From Planctomycetaceae bacterium (lineage in GTDB: Bacteria > Planctomycetota > UBA1135 > GCA-002686595): a DNA stretch of 64,000 nucleotides. Below, in pieces: positions 26,197 to 33,824 of the stretch; positions within the stretch are counted from its first letter, which is position 1, and each line of letters begins with the position of its first letter. Location of the stretch: NCBI GenBank assembly GCA_016125265.1, contig WGMC01000036.1, positions 1-64,000 of the forward strand, written 5' to 3'. The notes below the pieces were generated by a model. That model was not told where the DNA came from and searched no databases. It worked only from the letters and a program-made list of their open reading frames with translations. The position numbers and the translations under genes are program-made.

Positions 26197-27402
26197 ACCG
26201 GTGTTGGGGGATTTTTGGCGGGCTTGGTAGTTGGTCCACCAGCGCTCGCGCGCGGAGTGGCTCGAGCCCGGGTCCTCGCCGCTCAGGCGCTGCACGGCGC
26301 GTCGCAGCACCCCGAGCCGCGTGGCTGGCGTGATCGTGACCGACACCACGGCCACGTCGAGCGACACGCCTTCGATCAGCGTGTTGATGACGGGGTCGGC
26401 AACGGTTGCGTTCTGCGCCACCTCGACGTCGAAGTCCTGCACGTACGCGCGCTGGTTGCCCACGAAGATGCTGCTGCGCGGCGGGCGGTAGCCCGAGCCC
26501 GCGCCGGCTTGCATCGCGGGCACGAGGATGTACAGCACCTCCGGGCGCTCGCTGAACGACAGCGCCTCGGCGGCACGCAGGGAAAGTGCGCTGTGCTCGG
26601 AATGGAACGCGCGCTCGAGTGAGCCCCACACGCGCTCGTCGTCGCTTTGCGCCAGCGCGATCGCGCCGAACGTGCGCGCGGCCTCCGAGGGGTCCAGCAA
26701 GCTCTGGCGCACGAGCGGGCCCAGGTTGCGCTCGGGAAGCGCGCGCGCGTGCACCAGGGCGCCGAACGCGCGGCGCGCCCCATCGGTTTCGTTCAGTTCG
26801 GCGCGCGCGGCGGGCCCGAGTTGCTCGGGCCCGAGCCGCTGGCCGAGTTCGCGCGCCACCAGTTCCCGCGCGGCGGGTCCAAGGCGCGCGCCCTGACGCA
26901 GCGTCTCTCGCAGCGCGTCGGCGGGGTCCGCGCCCGAATCCAGGCACTTGCGGAGGTCGGCGAGCCCCGCGAAGCCCAGGGGCAGTTCGTCGCCGCGCTC
27001 GGCGATCAGAGCGAGGGCCTCGCGGTCGCCGGGTTCCTCGCGCAGGGCGCGGTCCAAACGCACCAACGCCTCCGGCAGAAGCCCCGCGTCCAACGCGAAC
27101 CGCGCCGCGGCCGCGGCGCCGATGCTGCGCGGGCGCTCGAACGCAGCCAGTTCGCGCAAGAGTCCCGCCGCGTCCCGCGCCGAGGCCACCTGGTCCGCGG
27201 GGAAGAAGAGCGCCCCACCGCGCTGTTCCAGTTCGTAGCCGCCCGGCACGGCTCGCACCGTCGCACGGACCACACGGCCGTCGCCGAGTCGCAGCACCGT
27301 TTCGACCGCCCGCGCTTGGGCGCCCTCGACCGCGGTGGGGGCGGGGTCCTGGGTCAGCGGACTGGGCGCCAAGAACAGCGAGAGGACGAGCGCGTGGATC
27401 AT
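26191..27402 (-). CDS. Secreted HEAT-like repeat protein
   Basis: 403 residues with an N-terminal signal (IHALVLSLFLAPSPLTQ), an SH3-like beta stretch at about 35-75 (VLRLGDGRVVRATVRAVPGG), then Ala/Leu/Arg-rich helical repeats (about 80-290) such as FGAIALAQSDDERVWGSLER and SLRAAEALSFSERPEVLYIL, resembling HEAT/PBS-lyase repeats. The C-terminal part (VAQNATVADPVINTLIEGV) is beta-like. Probably a periplasmic scaffold; no enzyme motif. Its last codons read into, and stop within, the Family A repeat. Confidence 0.6.
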   Translation of the reverse strand: MIHALVLSLFLAPSPLTQDPAPTAVEGAQARAVETVLRLGDGRVVRATVRAVPGGYELEQRGGALFFPADQVASARDAAGLLRELAAFERPRSIGAAAAARFALDAGLLPEALVRLDRALREEPGDREALALIAERGDELPLGFAGLADLRKCLDSGADPADALRETLRQGARLGPAARELVARELGQRLGPEQLGPAARAELNETDGARRAFGALVHARALPERNLGPLVRQSLLDPSEAARTFGAIALAQSDDERVWGSLERAFHSEHSALSLRAAEALSFSERPEVLYILVPAMQAGAGSGYRPPRSSIFVGNQRAYVQDFDVEVAQNATVADPVINTLIEGVSLDVAVVSVTITPATRLGVLRRAVQRLSGEDPGSSHSARERWWTNYQARQKSPNTGL

Positions 27403-27463
27403 GGCCGGATTCCCGAGGGTGGGGGAAAAGGGTGGTGAGTCCGAGGGGCAGGCGCCCCAAGAC

Positions 27464-27687
27464 CTAGCCCGGGTTCTTCATCAAGTTTCCGATCCGACGA
27501 GCCCAAGTCGCTGTCTGGTGGTGCTTTGGGGCCGTGGCATCCGCAGTCGACCTTGAACAGGTCGTCGAGGACGGCCGCGGCCCCAAAGTGCCACCAGGCG
27601 GCGAAAGGCGGCGAAAGGCGGCGAAAGGCGGCCGAAGGCCGCCGGTTGGGCCGTCCGATCGGAAACGTGGTGGATACTCCGGGCTAG
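27464..27687. repeat. Family C hairpin element, copy 2 (complete)
   Basis: 224 bp. The ends CTAGCCCGGG (27464) and CCGGGCTAG (27679-27687) belong to about 43-bp imperfect terminal inverted repeats (both contain GTTTCCGATC next to a GACG..GCCCAA block). A second, inner inverted repeat (GCTTTGGGGCCGTGGC against GCCGCGGCCCCAAAGTGCC) flanks a loop with GTCGACC. Near the right arm are three tandem GGCGAAAGGC units. The terminal CTAG supplies the ComEC stop. The structure is that of a MITE or hairpin-type dispersed repeat. Confidence 0.8.
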
Positions 27688-30062
27688 TGGGGCGGCGGCT
27701 CGACGGTACCAGTGTCGCCCGGGAATGTGGGGGCGGAGCGCCAAACCAGGGGCCCGTCGCGGCCCGTCCAGGCCCACGGGAGGCCCCGCCGTTCCCACTC
27801 CTCTGCAAGCGGCGGCTCCCGGTCCACACTGACCCAAAGCCGCCTGGCCCGCCCGCGGCGGAGGAGCGGCGCCGTCGCCGGCCCGAACGACCCGTGGTGG
27901 GGCGCGAGCAACAGGTCCACGCCCCCGGGAACCAATTGCCGGTCGAGCAGCGCGAACAGTCCCGGGCCGACGGCGTCCCCGAGCAACAGCACGCCCTGGT
28001 TGCCCTGCCGCACGAACAGGTGCCGCGAGCCCTCGTTGTCCTCGCGCTGCAGTCCGCGCAGCACCGACGCAACCACGGGGCCCGAGCCCTCCGCCACCAG
28101 GTCCAGTCGGCCGGGTCCCAGGTCCTCAGGGTGTGTGCCCCGCGGCAGCCGGACTCCGACGTCCGCCGGTCTGGGCCCGATCCAGCGCTCGGGTGCGAGG
28201 CGCTCCGCCACCCACGGCAACGCCTGCCAGTGGTCCCGGTCGGCATGGCTCAGCACGACCCACGTGCGCGCCGGTTCGAACCGCGCGACCCACGGCAGGA
28301 GCGCCTCGCGCACCAGGCCCGGCCGGTCGCGCGATCCCGCGTCGAACACGATGAGTGGCAGGCCCGGCGCACGCACGAGGGCCGCGGTGCCATGGCCCAC
28401 GTCGAGGCACGTGACCTCGAGGCGCGCGGGACCGACCCGCCACGGCACCAACACAACCGCGCACACGAAGAGCCCCGCGGCCGCGAGCGGTCGAGCCCAA
28501 CGTCGGCCGCGGAGCGCAACGGACAAGAGCAGCGCGGCGCCGGCGCCCAGCAACAGCAGCGCCGGCCGCTCCGGTGCGACCCACGGCGTCGCCGGCAAGT
28601 GGTCGACGGCGTCGAGCAGCTCCACGAGCGCGCGGGCAGCACCGTCGGCTACTTCGCCCCACGGCCCCGGCCCGAGAAGCGCCTCGCCCCAAAGTCCGCC
28701 GAGGAGCGGCAGGAGCAACGGCCCCGCGAGAGCACTCGCCGGCACGCTCCACGGGCAGAACTCGCCAAAGTGGATCCAAAGGAGCGGTGCGCTGGTCAGC
28801 GTCGCGGCGAGCGAAACCGACGCCGCGAGCCGCGTCCACCGCAGCGCCGCCGCACCCAGCAATCCCGCGGCGATGCGCGGCGCGGACCGCGTCCAACGCA
28901 GGTGCCGACCGATTTGGTCCTCCGCGCGGCCCCAGCCCGCCAGCGGCCGACTCGCCATCAAGATCGCCAGCGCCGCGCCGTACGAGAGCTGCGTCCCCAC
29001 GTCGAACAACCCGAGCGGCGAACGCAAGAGCTCGACACACAGCGCCACGCCCCAAAGCGAAAGGCCGTGGACACGCCGGCCAGGAACACCGCCGCGCGCG
29101 AGGCCCGCGCCGCCCGCGGCCCAATACGGCACGACCCACGCGAGTCCTAGCACCAGCGCGGCCCGCGCGATGGGCGCCTCCAACCCGACGAGCAGCGCAA
29201 ACGCGCCGAGCAGCGCGAGGCGCACGACCAGCTCGGCCGCGCGGCCGCCCAACGCCGCGGCCAGCCGCGAGAGTGGCACGAGCAACACCACCGCCACGAC
29301 GGCGACGTGCATGCCGCTGAGCGCGAGCAGATGGCTCAAGCCCGTCCGGCGGAACAGCTCCGACAACTCGGGTGGAATGCCGTCGCGGTCTCCGACCAGC
29401 AGCGCGGGGCCCAGACCCGGCGCCGACGGCAGCGACTGCGCCACGGCGGCGCCGAGGTAGCGGCGCAACCTGCCGACGCCATCCGCGAGCGGACCCTCCT
29501 GCAGTGGACCGCCGGCGGGTGAATCGAGTACCACCACCTGGTCCGCGAGCAGCGGCAACTCACCCAGGAACCGACCCTCCCGTCGGGCTGGCCCGGGGAC
29601 GGGCCCGGCGGCGAACGGGCGCGGGTCGAGCGGCCCGAGCAGGCGCACACGGGCGCCATCGGCTGGTATTGGCCCCTCGAGCACCAAACGCCACGGCAGC
29701 ACCCCATTCGCGGTCGCGAGGCGCCCCACGCCGGGGCGGCGACCGGGCCCCGCCCAGAACGTGCCCTCCAAGGGGCCCTCCCGGGCGACCTGCGCCGCCG
29801 GCGCCGGGGCGAGCGCCGCGGCCGCGAGGCTTGCGCGCAGCCCCGCCACGAGCGCCGCCACCCCGAGCAGGCACAAAACGGCGCCCCGCCGGCGGCACCC
29901 GCGGCGGGCCACCAGCCACACCGGGGCCGCCGCCAGGCCCAACCCCAGGACGACCTCGACCCAGGGCACCTCGCCAAGGGCCACACCCAGCGCCTGGCCC
30001 GCGGCCAGGACCGCGGCCCCGAGGGGCGCTGGCCAAATCGGTACGGGATGCGCGGTGGACAC
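27684..30062 (-). CDS. comEC: DNA internalisation protein ComEC/Rec2
   Basis: 792-residue inner-membrane channel that takes single-stranded DNA into the cytoplasm during natural transformation. Two N-terminal helices (about 5-60), a periplasmic OB-like domain (about 80-190), the polytopic Competence domain (LSHLLALSGMHVAVVAVVLL, FDVGTQLSYGAALAIL), then a C-terminal metallo-beta-lactamase domain (CLDVGHGTAALVRAPG, VLSHADRDHWQAL, LLLGDAV, LAPHHGS). The start is taken as GTG 30062, the last in-frame start that avoids running into the divergent coaD. Its TAG stop is in the Family C repeat. Confidence 0.88.
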   Translation of the reverse strand: MSTAHPVPIWPAPLGAAVLAAGQALGVALGEVPWVEVVLGLGLAAAPVWLVARRGCRRRGAVLCLLGVAALVAGLRASLAAAALAPAPAAQVAREGPLEGTFWAGPGRRPGVGRLATANGVLPWRLVLEGPIPADGARVRLLGPLDPRPFAAGPVPGPARREGRFLGELPLLADQVVVLDSPAGGPLQEGPLADGVGRLRRYLGAAVAQSLPSAPGLGPALLVGDRDGIPPELSELFRRTGLSHLLALSGMHVAVVAVVLLVPLSRLAAALGGRAAELVVRLALLGAFALLVGLEAPIARAALVLGLAWVVPYWAAGGAGLARGGVPGRRVHGLSLWGVALCVELLRSPLGLFDVGTQLSYGAALAILMASRPLAGWGRAEDQIGRHLRWTRSAPRIAAGLLGAAALRWTRLAASVSLAATLTSAPLLWIHFGEFCPWSVPASALAGPLLLPLLGGLWGEALLGPGPWGEVADGAARALVELLDAVDHLPATPWVAPERPALLLLGAGAALLLSVALRGRRWARPLAAAGLFVCAVVLVPWRVGPARLEVTCLDVGHGTAALVRAPGLPLIVFDAGSRDRPGLVREALLPWVARFEPARTWVVLSHADRDHWQALPWVAERLAPERWIGPRPADVGVRLPRGTHPEDLGPGRLDLVAEGSGPVVASVLRGLQREDNEGSRHLFVRQGNQGVLLLGDAVGPGLFALLDRQLVPGGVDLLLAPHHGSFGPATAPLLRRGRARRLWVSVDREPPLAEEWERRGLPWAWTGRDGPLVWRSAPTFPGDTGTVEPPPH

Positions 30063-30138
30063 GGGGCCCCAAGGACCGCCCCGCACTTCGCGGGGTGGCA
30101 CTTTCTTCCAGAACTTTCGCCCGTAGACTCCACCCCCG

Positions 30139-30651
30139 ATGCCCCCCACGCGCGCTCCCGGCGGTAGCCACGCCCTGTTCCCTGGCACGTTCGATCCTCC
30201 GACCCTCGGCCACCTGGACCTGGTGCGGCGCGCGCTCGAACTGTTCGAGCGAGTGACCGTCGCGGTCGCGGTGCACCCGACGAAGCAGGCGCTCTTCGAC
30301 GTGGAGGAGCGCCTCGAGCTGCTGCGCGCCGTGACGAAGGGCCTTGGGCAGGTGCAGGTGGCGCGCATCGATGGCCTGCTGGTCGAGGGCGCCCGCGCGA
30401 TCGGCGCCAACGTGATCGTGCGCGGTGTGCGCAGCGGCACGGACTTCGACTACGAGGTGACGATGGCGCGCGCCAACCGCGTCCTATTGCCGACCGTCGA
30501 CACGGTGCTGCTCGTGCCCGACACACGCTTGACCCACATCACGGGCACCCTCACGCGCCAGGTGGCTTCCATGGGCGGCGACGTCACAGAGTTCGTGCCG
30601 CCCGAAGTCGCCGAAGCCCTGCGCCGGCGGTTCCCGAAGTCCAAACCGTGA
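30139..30651 (+). CDS. coaD: Pantetheine-phosphate adenylyltransferase
   Basis: 170-residue CoaD: transfers AMP from ATP to 4'-phosphopantetheine in coenzyme A synthesis. Nucleotidyltransferase signature FPGTFDPPTLGHLDLVRRA at about residue 13, NVIVRGVRSGTDFDYE at about 95, and the second ATP motif with TLTRQVASMGGD near 138. Length is normal (about 160). The start has about ten extra N-terminal residues. Its stop overlaps the RidA gene (GTGA). Confidence 0.95.
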   Translation: MPPTRAPGGSHALFPGTFDPPTLGHLDLVRRALELFERVTVAVAVHPTKQALFDVEERLELLRAVTKGLGQVQVARIDGLLVEGARAIGANVIVRGVRSGTDFDYEVTMARANRVLLPTVDTVLLVPDTRLTHITGTLTRQVASMGGDVTEFVPPEVAEALRRRFPKSKP

Positions 30652-31157
30652 GGCGCACGCGTCGCCGGTTCCTCGTTTTCGCCGCGAGTGGGGGCCTCTT
30701 GGCCATGGCCTGTCGCGGCAAGCTTCGCTCCCCAAGAACCCAACACCCCGCAAGTCCGATGACCGACAAACTGACCGCCGTCTCCACCAAGCGCGCCCCC
30801 GCGGCCATCGGCCCCTACAGCCAGGCCACGAAGAGCGCCGGCGTGCTGTACTGCTCGGGCCAGATCGCCCTGCACCCCGAAACCGGCGAGCTGGTGGGCA
30901 CGAGCGCCGCGGAACAGGCCGAGCGCGTGCTCGAAAACCTCTCCGCGGTCGTCAAGGCCGGCGGGTCCACCATGGCCAACGTCCTGCGCTGCACGGTCTA
31001 CCTGGTGGACATGACCGACTTCGCCGCGGTGAACGAGGTGTACGCGCGCTACTTCACGGGCCCCGTGCCCCCGGCCCGCGCGACGGTCGCCGTCGCCGCC
31101 CTGCCGCGCGGCGCCCGCGTCGAAATCGACTGCATCGCGCGCATCGACGAGGCGTAG
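30648..31157 (+). CDS. RidA-family protein with N-terminal Tat-like export signal
   Basis: RidA/YjgF/UK114 family, which hydrolyses reactive enamines/imines from PLP enzymes. The core (about 38-169) has AIGPYSQATKSAGVLYCSGQ, LENLSAVVKAGGS, RCTVYLVDMTDFAAVNEVY and the carboxylate-binding Arg in PPARATVAVAALPRGARVEID. From GTG 30648, overlapping the coaD stop (GTGA), the protein carries a 37-residue extension with a twin-arginine-type motif TRRRFLV, a hydrophobic stretch and AMAC, suggesting export. Starting at ATG 30759 would give an ordinary 132-residue cytosolic RidA. Its TAG stop is inside a Family A repeat. Confidence 0.82.
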   Translation: MRRTRRRFLVFAASGGLLAMACRGKLRSPRTQHPASPMTDKLTAVSTKRAPAAIGPYSQATKSAGVLYCSGQIALHPETGELVGTSAAEQAERVLENLSAVVKAGGSTMANVLRCTVYLVDMTDFAAVNEVYARYFTGPVPPARATVAVAALPRGARVEIDCIARIDEA

Positions 31158-31381
31158 GGTCGCGGCGCTGTCCGCGCCTTGTAGGGGCGCGGCCCTGTCC
31201 GCGCTCAAGGGGCGAGCCGATGCGGGGAACAGCCACGCACTCCAAGGCGGGCCAGGAGGCCCGCGCACCCGGACCGCGCGCCCAACACCGCGCGCCCAAC
31301 GCCGCGCACCCAACGCCGCGCACCCCGCTCCAGCACCCCATGTGTTTCCCCTTGGGCGCGGACGGGGCCGCGCCCCTACAC
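31155..31381. repeat. Family A element, copy 2, with 14-bp tandem units
   Basis: Runs from GTAGGGTCGCGG at the RidA stop to GGCCGCGCCCCTACAC at 31366-31381. It contains a second TGTAGGGGCGCGGCCCTGTC block (from 31191), one GGCGGGCCAGGAGGCCCGCG palindrome with CACCCGG (about 31244-31272), and four 14-bp tandem units (31273-31328, consensus CCGCGCGCCCAAC plus A or G). It occupies most of the gap before ychF; the last 42 bases before the ATG presumably hold the ychF leader. Confidence 0.75.
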
Positions 31382-31423
31382 TGGCGCCCCCAAAGTCCGA
31401 AGACGCCCTCTGTCACCCCTCCC

Positions 31424-32518
31424 ATGAGCCTCGCCGCCGGCATCGTGGGCTTGCCCAACGTGGGCAAGTCCACCCTCTTCAACGCGATCACCGCCGCGGG
31501 CGCACAAAGCGCCAACTACCCGTTCTGCACGATCGAGCCCAACGTGGGTGTCGTCGACGTGCCGGACGAGCGCCTCGAGACGATCCAGAGTTTCATCAAG
31601 ACGAAGGCGGTGATCCCCGCGTCGGTGAAGATCGTCGACATCGCGGGGCTGGTGGCGGGCGCGTCGAAGGGGGAGGGCCTCGGCAACAAGTTCCTCGCGA
31701 ACATCAAGGAGACCGACGCGATCCTGCACGTCGTGCGCTGTTTCGACGGCGGCGACATCGTGCACGTCAGCGGCAAGGTCGATCCGGTGGCCGACATGGA
31801 GGTCATCGAGATCGAGCTGGCCCTCGCGGACCTCGAAACCGTGCAGCGTTCGCTCGAACGTGTTGGCAAGAAGGCGCGCGCCGGCGACAAGGAAGCGCTG
31901 CTCGAGCAGAGCACGTTCGAGCGCGCCAAGGCGGCGCTCGAGAGTGGCAAACCCCTGCGCGGCCTCGGTTGGAGCGACCCCGAGCGCGCGGCCCTCGGAC
32001 CGCTTTGCCTGATGACCATGAAGCCAGTGCTGTTCGTCGCCAACGTGGCCGCGGACGACCTGGCGGGCAAGTCGCCTCTGGTCGCTGCCGTGGAGGCCCA
32101 CGCGAAGGCAACTGGCGCGGGCTGCATCGCGCTCTGCGCGGACATCGAGGGCGAACTCTCCGGCATGGAACCCGCCGACCGCCGCGCGTTCCTCGCCGAT
32201 CTCGGCCTGCCCGAGTCGGGTCTCGAACGTCTGATCCGCGCCACCTACGATCTGCTCGGCCTGCAGACCTACTTCACCGCCGGCGAGAAGGAAGTGCGCG
32301 CCTGGACGATCCACAAGGGCGACCGCGCGCCGGTGGCCGCCGGAGTGATCCACACGGACTTCGAGAAGCTTTTCATCCGCGCCGAGGTGTACTCGGTGGA
32401 CGACCTCGTCGCGCACAAGACCGAGGCCGCGATCAAGGCCGCCGGCAAGCTGCGTGTGGAAGGTAGGGACTACGTGATGCGCGAGAGCGACGTGGTGCAC
32501 TTCCTGATCGGCAAGTGA
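31424..32518 (+). CDS. ychF: Redox-regulated ATPase YchF (Obg-like)
   Basis: 364-residue universally conserved P-loop ATPase of the Obg family that binds ribosomes. G1 motif GLPNVGKSTLFNAIT at residue 8, NYPFCTIEPNVGVV switch region, DIAGLVAGASKGEGLGNKFL (G3), the coiled-coil stretch at about 130-190, and the C-terminal TGS domain ending VHTDFEKLFIRAEVYS-like and GRDYVMRESDVVHFLI. The ATG at 31424 gives exactly the family length; the frame stays open upstream into the repeat but that part is not conserved. Confidence 0.95.
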   Translation: MSLAAGIVGLPNVGKSTLFNAITAAGAQSANYPFCTIEPNVGVVDVPDERLETIQSFIKTKAVIPASVKIVDIAGLVAGASKGEGLGNKFLANIKETDAILHVVRCFDGGDIVHVSGKVDPVADMEVIEIELALADLETVQRSLERVGKKARAGDKEALLEQSTFERAKAALESGKPLRGLGWSDPERAALGPLCLMTMKPVLFVANVAADDLAGKSPLVAAVEAHAKATGAGCIALCADIEGELSGMEPADRRAFLADLGLPESGLERLIRATYDLLGLQTYFTAGEKEVRAWTIHKGDRAPVAAGVIHTDFEKLFIRAEVYSVDDLVAHKTEAAIKAAGKLRVEGRDYVMRESDVVHFLIGK

Positions 32519-32528
32519 GCCGCGCCGC

Positions 32529-33329
32529 TCAACTGCTCACCAGCGACAGGACGGCGTTTCGGTCCGCCAGTGCACCCAAGGCAGCCAAGTCCGCCACTTC
32601 GTAGCGCGGGCGCAGTTGCGACTTGCGCCGCGCACTCCAGGGCTCGACGGCCCGTTGGCGCAGGGTGGAATAGGCGTCCCAAGGGATCGGGCGCCCGTGG
32701 TCGGGTCCGTAGACGGACACGAAGATCTCCTGGGCGCGAAGGAAAGCCGGGGCCAACGCCAGCCAGCGGCCCGGTTCGATTCCGGTCTCCGCCGCCGCCA
32801 ACGCGAACTCCCCGAAACAGAAGATGTTGGCCCCATTGGGCTGACCGTGGGTCACGGGCAGGCCGGGTAGCGCCAGTTCGCCGTTCGCGAAGCACTCGTA
32901 CGCAAGACCCACCCGGTACGCGCGCGCGGCAAGCGACGCGGCGCCGCGCAGGAACCCCGCGCGGTCGATCAGCCCGAGCAACAGGTCCGAGATGCACTGG
33001 AACTGGCAGCGCTCGGCGCTTCCTGGGTCCGGGTCGAGTGGTGTGGGGCGACCGCCGCGGGCCCGCGCCAGGACCCGTTCGCGCAGGAAAGGCTCGAGCG
33101 CCACGATGGCGGAGCTTCGCAGGCTGCGCTCCACCTCGTTCACGTGCGGCCAATCCGCGGCGAGTGCGACGTGGGCGGCGAAATCGAGTTCTAGGAAGTA
33201 GCGGCCAAAGTCCGCAAGGGGCGGCGCCACATGGGCCAGGAGTTCCCCCCGCAGGCGGAACTGCTCGCGCAGATCCTCGACGCCGACGCGGGCTTCGTTT
33301 TTCGGAGCTTGCGACTCCTTTGGGACCAT
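32529..33329 (-). CDS. Protein of unknown function (266 aa)
   Basis: 266-residue, probably cytosolic protein without signal or membrane helices. It is helical and Arg/Ala-rich, with distinctive stretches LAHVAPPLADFGRYFLELDF, CQFQCISDLLLGLIDRAGF, HGQPNGANIFCFGEFALAA and SVYGPDHGRPIPWDAY. I recognise no family. It starts 7 bases after the stop of the 127-residue gene and lies at the distal end of the sigma factor-kinase transcript, so it may belong to the output of that signalling unit. It converges on ychF, with 10 bases between stops. Confidence 0.55.
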   Translation of the reverse strand: MVPKESQAPKNEARVGVEDLREQFRLRGELLAHVAPPLADFGRYFLELDFAAHVALAADWPHVNEVERSLRSSAIVALEPFLRERVLARARGGRPTPLDPDPGSAERCQFQCISDLLLGLIDRAGFLRGAASLAARAYRVGLAYECFANGELALPGLPVTHGQPNGANIFCFGEFALAAAETGIEPGRWLALAPAFLRAQEIFVSVYGPDHGRPIPWDAYSTLRQRAVEPWSARRKSQLRPRYEVADLAALGALADRNAVLSLVSS

Positions 33330-33336
33330 GGGGCGC

Positions 33337-33720
33337 TCACGCCAGGGCGATGCTGATCTCGTAGTTGGGTGCCTGTGCACCCGCGCCACCGGGATACGGC
33401 ACGAGATCGCGCAGCAGCGTGAACGACGCGCCGGGCACCCACCGCCAGGCCATCAACTCCGGGATGTAGATGCTCTGGTGGCTGGTCGGCACGGCGGACC
33501 ACATGCCGACGGGCTCGACCGCTTCCAGTGCGGGGTTCAAGACCGCGCCAATCTCGGCCGCGGTAGCAGTGGTCGGCAGGCCCGTCAGGTCGAGCCCAAC
33601 GAGGGCCGCCATGACTTCCATCGGCAGCGGCAGCAGTTGTTCGTTGTTCGCCGCCGGCATCTGGGGCGGGACAACCAGGATCGCGTCCACGCGGCTGAAG
33701 GCAAGGGGACTGGGGTTCAT
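33337..33720 (-). CDS. Protein of unknown function (127 aa)
   Basis: 127 residues, no signal peptide. Alternating hydrophobic segments VDAILVVPPQMP, MEVMAALVGLDLTGLP, IYIPELMAWRWVPGASFTLL and a C-terminal NYEISIALA suggest a small alpha/beta domain. No family recognised. It follows the kinase gene by about 105 bases and is closely followed by the 266-residue gene. The annotation rests on length, context and lack of competing frames. Confidence 0.5.
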   Translation of the reverse strand: MNPSPLAFSRVDAILVVPPQMPAANNEQLLPLPMEVMAALVGLDLTGLPTTATAAEIGAVLNPALEAVEPVGMWSAVPTSHQSIYIPELMAWRWVPGASFTLLRDLVPYPGGAGAQAPNYEISIALA

Positions 33721-33824
33721 AGGGTGGCTACACCTCGGTCTGCGGAGATAGCGGGGGCACGTGGCCCCACTCTTGCAACTACAAGAACCTGGCGGCGCTG
33801 CATGGGGATCACGCGGAAGCGCAC

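Noticed and set aside
30063..30440. Upstream extension of ComEC
   Set aside because: It would overlap divergent coaD almost completely and is not ComEC-like.
31220..31423. Upstream extension of YchF
   Set aside because: It is translated from the repeat element; the conserved protein begins at 31424.
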